From Crotalaria pallida (lineage: Eukaryota > Streptophyta > Magnoliopsida > Fabales > Fabaceae), in NCBI GenBank assembly GCA_037953625.1, contig CM075650.1:1056501-1120500 (forward strand): DNA of 64,000 nucleotides. Reading direction: 5' to 3'. The first letter of the stretch is position 1. Every line of letters starts with the position of its first letter. A program made the translations under genes and the position numbers. The notes under the pieces are model-generated. The model ran no database searches. It saw only the letters and a program-made list of their open reading frames with translations, and was not told where the DNA came from. This document shows positions 1 through 8,998 of this stretch, piece after piece.

Positions 1-724
1 TATATGGCAGATAAACATCACCATAGTGCTAAGCTTTGCGGTAGTCTTCTTAGGTCTAGAGTTGATTTTATTTTCATCTATTTTGAGGAATGTGATAGAT
101 GGAAGTTGGATTATATTTGTTTTTGATGTAATACTGATTCTTATAATGTTTGTATGGCATTATGAAAGCAAGTTCAAGTATGAAATAAAATAGTAATTTC
201 TGCTGGGATTGATTTACACTACTTTTATTCAATATATCTATTTTTTTTAAAATAATAATTTCCGTCGCTAAAATTTCAGCTATTTTTAGGCCATTTTGGA
301 CAGATTTTCCGACGGAAATAGTAACTGTGAAGTCACTAAAATTCGTAAATCCGTCACTAATTAGTGGCCGAACGGTTCTGTCACTATTATTGCGGTCACT
401 AAATCAAACAGTTCTGATGCGGTCACTAATAGTGATGGATTATTGCGGTCACTAAATCGGTTCCATTTCCATTTCGTCACCAATTTAGTGACAGAATTTT
501 ATTTGGTAGTGACCGAATTATTCGGTCACTAATTAGTGACGGAATTTGTTTTCGGTCACTAATTAGTGACGGAATTTGTTTTCGGTCACTAAATAGTTTG
601 TGACGCCACTTTTAGCGACTGCGGGTATTCGGTCACAAATTCGGTCACTAACAGTTTTTGTGACCGAAAATCACTATTTAGTGACCGAAATTTGCGATCA
701 CTAAAAAACAAATTTCTAGTAGTG
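1..724. mobile_element. CACTA (En/Spm-type) transposon, one end
   Basis: The right end at 716-724 reads CTAGTAGTG, the reverse complement of CACTACTAG, followed inward by AAATTT and an A/T run; this is the usual terminus of plant CACTA transposons. Inward, about 255-715 is packed with subterminal motifs of the type TTAGTGACCGAA in both orientations. A 30-bp unit starts at 523, 553 and 583, and a perfect 16-bp palindrome GTCACTAATTAGTGAC occurs at 525-540 and 555-570. The opposite end and the transposase lie outside the window or are lost; 1-250 shows no coding region. A 3-bp duplication (ACG, 725-727) cannot be checked from one end. The superfamily call is firm; autonomy cannot be judged. Confidence 0.85.
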
Positions 725-1676
725 ACGTGCCAACATCCTCCTTTCTCTTATCCATTATCAAATAATAGAAGTTTCTCTCTCCCACTTCTCTTTCACTTCT
801 CTTCCATTCCTACACTAAGCTCTTCTTCCATGGTTAGTAAGCTCTTGCTACACAGTTTCTCTTTGAACTCTTATTCCCTTTGCACCTTAGCTTCACATCT
901 CCTTCTATGTCTTACTATTTTCATTTTTCAGTTCACATAATTCTTTCTCTTTTCCTATTAGTTTCTATCCGATCTTCCCTCTCTATTTTGGCAACCACAT
1001 AGCAACAGCTTTTTACTAAAGTTATTTTGATTCAATGGAGTTGAATGGTTAGAAGAAAAACGTAGAAGCTAAGAAAAACTATGGATGAAGTAAATTTCTG
1101 TGACTTGGTTAATGAGGTAGGTACCAAAAGTTCTTTCATTTTTTCATTCATTTTCTATTTTATAGTTAATTTATTCTTTATTTTGATTGTTGATGGTGAT
1201 GGGGTTTGATTTTTGAGAAATAAAATACTGTTAGTTTAGGGTTTTGTATTTTTCAATTTGATTTATCTCAAGTTAAGGGACTTTGTGATTGATATAAGTT
1301 TGTTAATATGAGGATAATGTGTTAAAGAGTGTTAATTTTAGTAAAATAACGTTTTGAAGTTTGTTAGTAACTATGGAGAAAACGTTAGTAACTTGTATGG
1401 GATTTGTTGGTAACTTAGGATATATGTTTGAAACGTAGCCTAAATTGTTTCCTGATTGAATAGATTTGTGATTTTTTGTAGGATGGTGGTTCAAGTTAGC
1501 AAGAATTAGCTTTACTGGAGAATTTGTGCTTGATATTTTTTATGCTTGGTTTATTGGTACTTGATATTTTAATTTATGGGTAAATTATGTTTTATGTTGC
1601 TCATTTATATGGAAGTTGTTAATAACTCCTTAACTGTGTTGTTAGATGCTATTGGTAATTTACACCCTCACATTTA
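725..1676. other. AT-rich intergenic DNA
   Basis: No gene is seen. 725-1010 is CT-rich with only a short unsupported open frame. The block CTTGGTTAATGAGGTAGGTA occurs near 1104 and again near 1889 and 2036, the first two copies followed by the same T-rich tract ending CATTTTCTATTTTAT. These direct repeats tie this stretch to the foldback just downstream and suggest local duplication. Confidence 0.6.
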
Positions 1677-2207
1677 ATTAGTGTATGCCATGAAATTTGT
1701 ATTATTCGGGCATTAGGAATTATCCTGGTTGTATTATATTTATGTTTTCTGCTTTAGAAATTCCTCTGGTCTAAACAGGTACAAACAAGAATTTTGGGGA
1801 AAGTCCGTTTTTCTTAGCTTGTATGTATTATTTTGTTCATTCATTCAAGGAGAAGAGTTTAGTAATTAACTAATTAAATGGTTAATTACTTGGTTAATGA
1901 GGTAGGTACTTGAAATTTAAGTTCTTTCATTTTTTCATTCATTTTCTATTTTATAATACATACAAGTTAAGGAGGCAGGTACAAATAGAAAATTTCATTC
2001 ATTTTCTATTTTATTAAAAATTGGAATTTCTGTGACTTGGTTAATGAGGTAGGTACTTGAAAATTCTTCTGTTTTTCGGACTTTTCCCAAAATTCCTGTT
2101 TGTACCTGCTTAGACCAGAGGAATTTCTAAAGCAGAAAACATAAATATAATACAACCAGGATAATTCCTAATGCCCGAATAATACAAATTTCATGGCATA
2201 CACTAAT
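1677..2207. repeat. 131-bp inverted repeat (foldback)
   Basis: The left arm 1677-1807 and right arm 2077-2207 are reverse complements of equal length with three mismatches seen by eye and no indel. The spacer is 269 bp and itself contains the second and third copies of the block CTTGGTTAATGAGGTAGGTA. If transcribed, the RNA would form a long, almost perfect duplex. Homology stops abruptly at both ends. No transposon-like terminal motif or target duplication is obvious. It may be a foldback element, a local inverted duplication or a young small-RNA precursor. Confidence 0.8.
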
Positions 2208-2261
2208 ACATACTTTAAACTTCCAAAGTAACATTTATATTATAATTTACTACAGTCCGCT

Positions 2262-2345
2262 CGCGGTATCATAGACACACTCCAAATAGGGGAGAGTATC
2301 CTGCTCGGCCTGCAACGGTGTAAGCTCCGCTTCCGTACCTGTGGA
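2262..2345 (-). repeat. LTR-derived fragment (acceptor and short exon block)
   Basis: On the minus strand this reads a pyrimidine-rich acceptor CCACAG followed by GTACGGAAGCGGAGC and, further on, GCCGAGCAGGA. It matches in order the block found in LTR A (48359-48423), LTR F (32384-32448) and LTR K1 (44740-44812, minus). The flank 2345-2420 also resembles K1's intron side (AGCATTACACAGAACTTAG). It is therefore a relic of the same long-LTR gypsy group. No LTR terminus is seen, so the size of the relic is unknown. Confidence 0.55.
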
Positions 2346-2420
2346 AAAATAGCAAGAAGGACAGCATTACACAGAACTTAGGAAATAACCTCTGAGAGGT
2401 CATAGAAATAACTAAGCCTA

Positions 2421-4498
2421 TGGAGCTTACATATTTTGTTCATTCATTCAAGGAGAAGAGTTTAGTAATTCCTTATTGTCTATGATGTGGTATCCTTTTC
2501 TATTTCTTCTACTCTATTATTTTGTAATGTGTAACTTAAACCCTTTGTAGTTAGTAACATGGTGAATTTGTTTGATGAGTTTATATATTTATGAATTGAT
2601 GTTTTTCATTCAAAACCTATTGTTTGGTTGTGTTTTAATTCCAATTCATGAAATTGGTCACTTTATGTTTTACTTCGAATCTCTAATCCAACAAGAGGGA
2701 TATAAGGGTTAGAATAGATCATTCTTCCAAACTTTATAACCACCTACTATGTAGGGATACAGCTAGGGCTTATATGACGTGTGTGTTCCAATGTGCTTAA
2801 TTAATGGTTATTCGTATGTCAAAGTCACTTAAGGGATTAATTAAGAGTTCTCATATGAATAAGAAACATAAATTCACAGAGGTATCTGGTTTTTATTACC
2901 TCTGGGATGTCGTGGGTTCAATTAAAAAATAGATATTCATAAGTAGTAAATAAGTCTTGCAATGAAACTGGTTCCTAATTTCTGTCTGTCGTTTCACAAA
3001 CCCTATTTTAATTAGTTTATTTTTAATGATTTGTTTATTTAAAAGTAAAAAGTTCATAAATTTCTCTTTTAATTACCCTTTGTGGTGATAATAGGAAACA
3101 ACTTACAATCCCCAAATGGAACAATAATTTATTTAATCTTTTTTACTTATGATATACTATACTTGCTATCTCCAACAATAGGTTTGAGTCCCCATTTAGC
3201 ATTTAGGGACGGATGAGAACAAGGCTAACATGTTCCGACCCATCGTACACTCATCAGTCTCCAACTCCACAAGAGTTTATCTTGTTCGAGTAGGGATAAT
3301 TCCTAATATAGTGGACCTAACTCTTCCAACACGGATTTTTTCCATACAAAGTAGTTGAATTCGGGTCTATGCTTTAAGGGAAAGCAAATATGTACTATAT
3401 GAACTAATTAATTAATGCTGCTGCTTACTTTTCTAGATTTTTAGCTTCAAAATTAATTTTTTAAAGTTTTTTATTATAAGCAAAGCTTTTGATAAGGGGA
3501 GGAGGAAGAAAATTATGTAGCTTCAAAAATCGAACTCAAGTGCTTTTACTTTTTATGTTTCGTAACTCTAGCGAGAACAATTTTATATATAAAGTTTTAT
3601 AATTAAATAATTCTAATATTTCTTTCTCATTAGCAAATACTACTAGCTCTTGCTGCAAAGTTTATCTCAATTAATACTAAGACAATTTTATTAACATTGA
3701 AAAACTTCTTTTAATTTAGAAGTGGCATTGTCGACAATAATATTCTAAATATATTATACTATAGTTTAAGAGTTTGAATGGGGTATTCTTTTTCTTTATC
3801 TAGAACTTCTTTCAATAACTTCAATTATGAAAAAATTTAAAACCATAATTATACTAAAAGTTTTTTCTAGATTTATAATAAAAGAAATTATTCAATAAAT
3901 TAAATTAGTAATAAATTAAAATTATTAAAGATATAAAAACTTTGAGGACCTTCAGTGATCTAGGGCCCTAAGAGTAAAATAATTTTCCATTTGAGAAACT
4001 TAAATCCAATCTGTGAAAATATCTTTATATTTAAAAATTCAACTTTGTTATATTTTATTTGAATGTAATAAATTGAAGCATGTGCATTTCCCCCATTTCT
4101 ATCAAAGATAGACATAGTTTTTCATTTTATTTGTTATATTTTTTTATTGAACTTGTGTCGTTATTTTTTTAGGTTATATATGAAAGAAGGATAAAAACAA
4201 GCCAAACAAACTAGCAACGCATGCATGTGAGCTTAATATTTATTTTAGTTAAAATTAGAAGAATACGTCGTCTCAAATCTAATTATCATGTAAGATACCA
4301 GGAAGGAGGATTTTGTCCTTATTATCATTGGAAAAATGTATTGAACTCATCAGGAAAGGAAGGGTTGAATTGATACATGCATGCATCAATCACACCACTA
4401 CATTACATGAGAAATATAAGCATGGCATGGATAGAAGGAAATATAATGAATTAATTAATAAATGAATTAATCTTGTGTTGTATCTCTTGCTTTGATCT
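2421..4498. other. AT-rich intergenic DNA downstream of the SKS gene
   Basis: No gene, RNA gene or mobile-element terminus is recognised. 2428-2470 repeats a block also present at 1829-1870 (TTCATTCATTCAAGGAGAAG). 4380-4498 would hold the 3' untranslated region of the minus-strand gene at 4499-6151; no unambiguous polyadenylation signal was found. Confidence 0.5.
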
Positions 4499-6151
4499 CT
4501 AGATGTTGAATGGTGGTGGATTAGGCATAGACTTGACGATGCCGCAAAGAAGCTGGGTTTCTGGAAGGTTGTACTCATCCCTTAGAGAGTGCTCAGGAGA
4601 CAACACGCTAAAGTACAGCTGTTGTCCGAGGTAGCGATTCTCAGCGATCTCCGATCTCAAATTCCACATTCCAGCGTTGTCGAATGTCAACATTATGGCT
4701 GCCCATGATTTTGGGAATACCTGGATGGTGTGTCTGCTTATGGCATCCAGAAGGTTATAGTTCTTCCTCTTCTCTGGGCTCCAGGTGCCTGGCTCCACTG
4801 CCACAGCGAAGAATGAGTATCCTCCTAGATTGTATGACTGGATGGTCTTGGTTGGGTTCTCAAAGATGATCTCAATGAAGTTGCGGAATGTGGCATTGAC
4901 GACATTGGGTGCGATCTTGATCTTGGTTAGATCAGTTGGTGGCTCATCGGAGATGAGGTCGTACTTGAACACCTTGTCAGCAACTCCGTAGTACTCAGCA
5001 AGCTTGAGAGGGGTTTCGGGGTCAACGTGTGAGACACCGTTAATAGCATAACGGAGCTTGCCAGGAGCCCTGAGAACGGAGTTGGTGAGCTTGATTGTGC
5101 GAGTGATGTTGATCTTTCCGTAATGGTATGATCCCTGTGGGTTAGGCCTTGCAGCACTGGCAGTGAGGTTCCAACGGAAGGAGCGGAACTGGTTGAAAGA
5201 CCAAGCCCACCCGGTTGGTGCCTCAGGGAGCTCTGCTGAGGCAGGGCCCTTGCCGTTGGTGTAGCGGATGATGCCTTTCCCGGTGAGAACGGTCTTGGTG
5301 AAGCGTGTGGAGGCCACCATGTAGTAGTCCTTTGGCTCCTTGTCGGCTGTGACGAGGACTGAAAAGCATTGCCCGACATGGACATCAAGGGAGTCATAGA
5401 TGTTCTGAACCACGTGAGATCCCTCAGACTCAACAAGCTTCATCTTGTGTCCTTGAATCCTGAAGTTGAGTGAGTTCTTGAGACCAACATTGCAGAGTCT
5501 GTATTTGTAGGTCTTTCCAGGCTTCATGGTGTAGAGTGGCTCATCTTTCCCATCACCCTTGGCGTTTTTGCCGTTGATGAGGACACCATCTGGCCTCCCA
5601 ATAGAGCGACCACTGTCCAAAAGCTTCTTGAGGCTGGTGTGGGACTTGGTGTACCAGTCACCCATGATAACCCAGTATTCGTCCTCGGGATCAGCGTATG
5701 GGACCGGGATCAACAACCTGCTGTTGATCCTGAGACCGCCGAAACCACCGGCTGACCTATGCATGGCAGTGGAAGGATAGTAGAAATAGGTTCCAATCTG
5801 ATCCTTCACTTGGAATTTGTAAGTGTAGTTTGTGCCAGGAGCGATGGGGCATCCGGTTCCCAAAGTACCATCTTGCCACGAGTTTTTCCTTTGTTGGACG
5901 CCGTGCCAAGTAAGAAGGAATGGCTCGTCAAGGTTGTTGAACACGTTCACCACAACGTTGTTGTTGCTGGTGGAGTTGATTTCAGGTCCCGGGAATTGAC
6001 CATTGATAAGAATACCCTGCTCCGGGACACCAAGAGGAGAAATGGTGCCGTAGGTGACATTCCATGTGAAGAACAAGTATGGGTCTTCACCCCTCACGGC
6101 CGTGGCCATAAGGCCTAGCACCATCAATATGAACATCACCCCGCGGCCCAT
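4499..6151 (-). CDS. SKU5-similar (SKS), pollen-type multicopper oxidase-like protein
   Basis: This predicts 550 residues in one uninterrupted exon. An ATG at 6149-6151 is chosen because a hydrophobic signal peptide follows directly (residues 1-21, FILMVLGLMATA, then EDPYLFF). The upstream in-frame extension begins only with TTG. Three cupredoxin-like domains span the protein. Landmarks are TWHGV (81-85), SWQDG (91-95), STAMHRSAGG (about 127-136) and GMWNLRSE (about 493-500). The C-terminal HCH copper motif of true ascorbate oxidases is absent, as in the SKU5/SKS family, so an oxidase activity is not expected. The ending LLCGIVKSMPNPPP and the start resemble the Bp10/NTP303 pollen-specific clade, whose members are secreted glycoproteins of the pollen-tube wall and lack a GPI tail. 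Several N-x-S/T sites are present. The coding region is more GC-rich than its surroundings. The gene appears intact. The lack of introns is notable. Pollen function is inferred from family only. Confidence 0.93.
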   Translation of the reverse strand: MGRGVMFILMVLGLMATAVRGEDPYLFFTWNVTYGTISPLGVPEQGILINGQFPGPEINSTSNNNVVVNVFNNLDEPFLLTWHGVQQRKNSWQDGTLGTGCPIAPGTNYTYKFQVKDQIGTYFYYPSTAMHRSAGGFGGLRINSRLLIPVPYADPEDEYWVIMGDWYTKSHTSLKKLLDSGRSIGRPDGVLINGKNAKGDGKDEPLYTMKPGKTYKYRLCNVGLKNSLNFRIQGHKMKLVESEGSHVVQNIYDSLDVHVGQCFSVLVTADKEPKDYYMVASTRFTKTVLTGKGIIRYTNGKGPASAELPEAPTGWAWSFNQFRSFRWNLTASAARPNPQGSYHYGKINITRTIKLTNSVLRAPGKLRYAINGVSHVDPETPLKLAEYYGVADKVFKYDLISDEPPTDLTKIKIAPNVVNATFRNFIEIIFENPTKTIQSYNLGGYSFFAVAVEPGTWSPEKRKNYNLLDAISRHTIQVFPKSWAAIMLTFDNAGMWNLRSEIAENRYLGQQLYFSVLSPEHSLRDEYNLPETQLLCGIVKSMPNPPPFNI

Positions 6152-6310
6152 TCTCTCTTCTCTTCTTATCTGAAATACAACTTCCTTCCTCAACAATCAA
6201 CCCTTTCCTATCTCCTTCCTTTCTTTTTATTTATTTATTTATTAGAAGAAGGAAGATCGAAGAAGACTGTTGTTCTTCTTCTGCTTTCCTTATCACCCCT
6301 AAAACTCCCC

Positions 6311-6317
6311 TTTTATA
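6311..6317 (-). promoter_or_regulatory. TATA box of the SKS gene
   Basis: The minus strand reads TATAAAA here, 160 bp upstream of the ATG. A start about 30 bp downstream (near 6280) would give a 5' leader of roughly 130 nt, which is CT/GA-rich. Upstream sequence to about 6640 shows no second gene and is the likely proximal promoter. Confidence 0.7.
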
Positions 6318-6655
6318 CCATCCCCCCAACCATTTTTAACCATTCAAACTTTACTATCATCTATTTCCGTTGCAACCTTGCTTGTAAATCGCTTTACCTC
6401 TCACTTTTCACTCTTGACTTTCTATTCCTTCTCTATTTTTAGCGTTCCTGGCTATTATTTTGGCATTTAATTTGACAAGGAATCAATCAATCATCAAAAT
6501 ATATATTCACCACAAAAAATAAATTAAAAAAACTTCTGTATTTTTATTTTCTATGTAAAGGTAACCACAAAGGCAGCTACACATACACATGAAAATTAAC
6601 TATTGCCTCAAATAATAATGTATTAAAAGCAATGTTTCAAAGTATAAAAACTAGG

Positions 6656-6758
6656 TCCGCGTAAGACAGCTCAGTTGGTGGCTGCAGGGACACTTAGGAT
6701 TTTCCCCTCCCCAGGTCATGGGTTCTAGTCCCAGACCTCTCATGTAAACAAAAAAAAA
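6656..6758 (+). mobile_element. Short tRNA-derived SINE
   Basis: The element carries an A-box-like CAGCTCAGTTGG at 6667-6678 and a B-box-like GGTTCTAGTCC at 6721-6731, 43 nt apart. These are the two internal RNA polymerase III promoter boxes of a tRNA-like head. It ends in an A run (about 6750-6759). The flanking direct repeat AGTATAAAAACTAGG is perfect (6641-6655 and 6759-6773) and is a LINE-mediated target duplication. It is only about 100 bp, so the tRNA-unrelated body is very short. It lies about 500 bp upstream of the SKS start codon. Confidence 0.85.
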
Positions 6759-6773
6759 AGTATAAAAACTAGG

Positions 6774-7621
6774 ATTAGTCAAAACTCTTTTTGCAAATTT
6801 AAATAAATAAGATTAACTTTTGAAATCAACAATAAATCAAAAAAGGATTTCAGAAATAAAATAAAATATAATAAAATAAATTTTAAAATCAAAATCAAAT
6901 AAAATAGATTTAAGAAATAAATCAAAGATTTGATTTTCAAAACAAATAAGTAAATAATTCAAAAAATATTTAAATTCTAATTTTAGAAATAAATCAGAAT
7001 GAATTATGTAAAAAAAAAATCTGGAAACATTTAAGATTGATTTTGACATGGATACCAATAAATCTTAAAAGTAATCGATTACTTATCCAAGGTAATCGAT
7101 TATTCCTTTTATGTGAAAACAGTGAAATTCATTTTTTAAGAAAGTAATCGATTATTTAAAACAAGGTAATCGATTATTTGCTTCTTGTGAGAAAGGTAAT
7201 TGATTATAACATAAGGTAATCCATTATCTCCAATTAAAAATCCCAAGTCACAACTCAGAGACTTAGTAATCGATTATCCAGGAGAGGTAATCAATTACTT
7301 CTGCTTATTTTCATAAAATTTATTTTCTAAAGCAGAGAATGTAACCATAGGTTTTCAAAAACATTTTTAGCAGAAAATCTAACTTAAAACGATTTCAAAA
7401 ACATTCCTTTTCTTCTCCTTAACTTAAACTTATTTTGGTCATTATACACTTGTAATAAAAACTTCATTACCTTACAATTGTTCCTATGGGCAAAGCTTCT
7501 AACTTAGATACTCTATTTGCTTGAACTTGAGCCTTGAGCTTGATAGAGCTTGATTGATAGACCTTGTTTGTTATCATCAAAACACTCTTCTAGAAATCTT
7601 CTAGCATAACTCTTTACATCC
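6774..7621. repeat. AT-rich DNA and copia-like LTR fragment with TAATCGATTA array
   Basis: 6774-7040 is very AT-rich without features. 7068-7300 holds about eight TAATCGATTA-type sites, several decayed to TAATTGATTA, TAATCAATTA or TAATCCATTA. The tract near 7560-7600 (TTATCATCAAAACA) resembles the end of the C2 LTR (TCATTATCAAAACATTC, near 26625-26640), so this is probably part of a minus-oriented copia LTR truncated near 7620, where gypsy pol sequence begins. No complete termini were found. Confidence 0.45.
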
Positions 7622-8577
7622 TTGGGAAAGCATGACTTCCAACACGTAGAAGTACCCATTAAGGATGAGTTCCCTGATGAGAAGCTTTTGGTTGTATCCG
7701 CTGCACAACCTTGGTTTGCAGACATAGCCAACTTTCATGCAGCTAAGGTAGTCCTGAAAGAACTAACATGGCAACAAAAGAAATTTTTTTTACATGATGT
7801 CAAGTTCTATGTTTGGGATGATCCTTTCCTGTTTAGAAGAGGGGTAGATGGAGTCCTTAGGAGGTGTGTTTCTAATGAGGAAATACCTGATATTCTGTGG
7901 CACTGTCATGCTTCGCATTATGTTGGGCATTATAGTTTTGATAAAACAACGTCTAAGATTTTGCAAAATGGCTATTATTGGCCAACCATTATTAAAACAA
8001 CGTCTAAGATTTTGCAAGATGCAAGAAATTTTGTAATGCAGTGTGACAGGTGTCAGAGAACAGGTAATATCTCCCGAAAGGATGAAATGCTTCTCCAAAG
8101 TATTTTGGAGGTGGAAATCTTTGATGTTTGGGGAATAGATTTTGTGGGTCCATTCCCTCCCTTATATGGTAACAGGTATATATTGGTTGCAGTGGACTAT
8201 GTGTCCAAGTGGGTGGAGGCGATTGTAAGCCCCACTAATGATGCTGCTGTGGTTGTGAATTTTGTTAAGAAACATAATTTCAGCAGATTTGGGGTTCCCA
8301 GGGTGCTCATTAGTGATAATGGCACCCACTTTTGCAATAAGGTTTTAGAGAAGGTTCTGGCCAAGTATGAGGTGCATCATAAAGTTTCTACCCCTTACCA
8401 TCCTCAAACTAGTTGCCAAGTAGAGGTTTACAATCGTGAGCTCAAGCGAATTCTAGAGAAAATTGTTAATAGCTCTCGAAAGGATTGGTCTAGGAAACTA
8501 GATGACGCTCTATGGGCTTATAGGACAGCTTTTAAGAACCCTTTGGGAATGTCACCCTATCAGGTGGTGTTTGGGAA
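7622..8577 (+). pseudogene. Ty3/gypsy pol fragment: RNase H tail and integrase
   Basis: Open for about 318 codons. It begins in the RNase H-integrase linker (DEFPDEKLL, PWFADI), continues with the integrase zinc finger (HCHASH ... CDRCQR) and then the catalytic core (VWGIDFVGPFP, LISDNGTHF, QVEVYNRELKR), so the D, D and E positions are present. The style is that of the Athila/Tat lineage rather than the chromoviruses elsewhere in the window. Residues KTTSKILQ occur twice because a 24-bp DNA segment is repeated at 7944-7968 and 7995-8018, adding about nine residues inside the zinc-finger region. It is cut at 8578 by the terminus of LTR G; no gag, protease or reverse transcriptase is attached. 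Not functional. Confidence 0.85.
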
Positions 8578-8998
8578 TGTAACATCCCAATTTTTGTTTA
8601 TAAATTAATAAATAAAATTTTATAGTTAAAATAAGGAACTCAAAAATTTCTTTTCACAAAACAAATCTACAAATGATTTTGGGCATCCATTCACAATATA
8701 TACAAATAGCACAAAATAGAGTTTCCTTCTTTCCACTCTCCCGCTGCGACACTCTGATCTTCAAGCTCCTTAGCATCCACCTAAAATATTAAGCACTAAG
8801 GGTGAGACCTTTTCACAACACAATGAATTACAAGATAGTAAATAGTTCATAATAAAACTCAAGAGTAATAATCAAATCAAGCAATAAACTAACAAAATAC
8901 ATCACATTCAATTCTTGGTTCCAGATTCCCAAAATTCATTTCCATTTCCATTATCCTTTTTATTTCCACGATGTATGTCTCCTCAGGTCCGAGGCCCA

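Noticed and set aside
692..940. 82-codon frame after the CACTA end
   Set aside because: It begins inside the transposon end and has CT-rich composition with no homology I recognise.
3180..3400. Possible exon or element fragment
   Set aside because: No splice-compatible frame, terminus or repeat partner in the window was found.
6152..6196. Upstream extension of the SKS protein by 15 residues
   Set aside because: It would need a TTG start; the ATG at 6149-6151 is followed immediately by the signal peptide.
6656..6758. A functional tRNA gene
   Set aside because: A and B boxes are present but there is no cloverleaf; the A tail and target duplication show a SINE.
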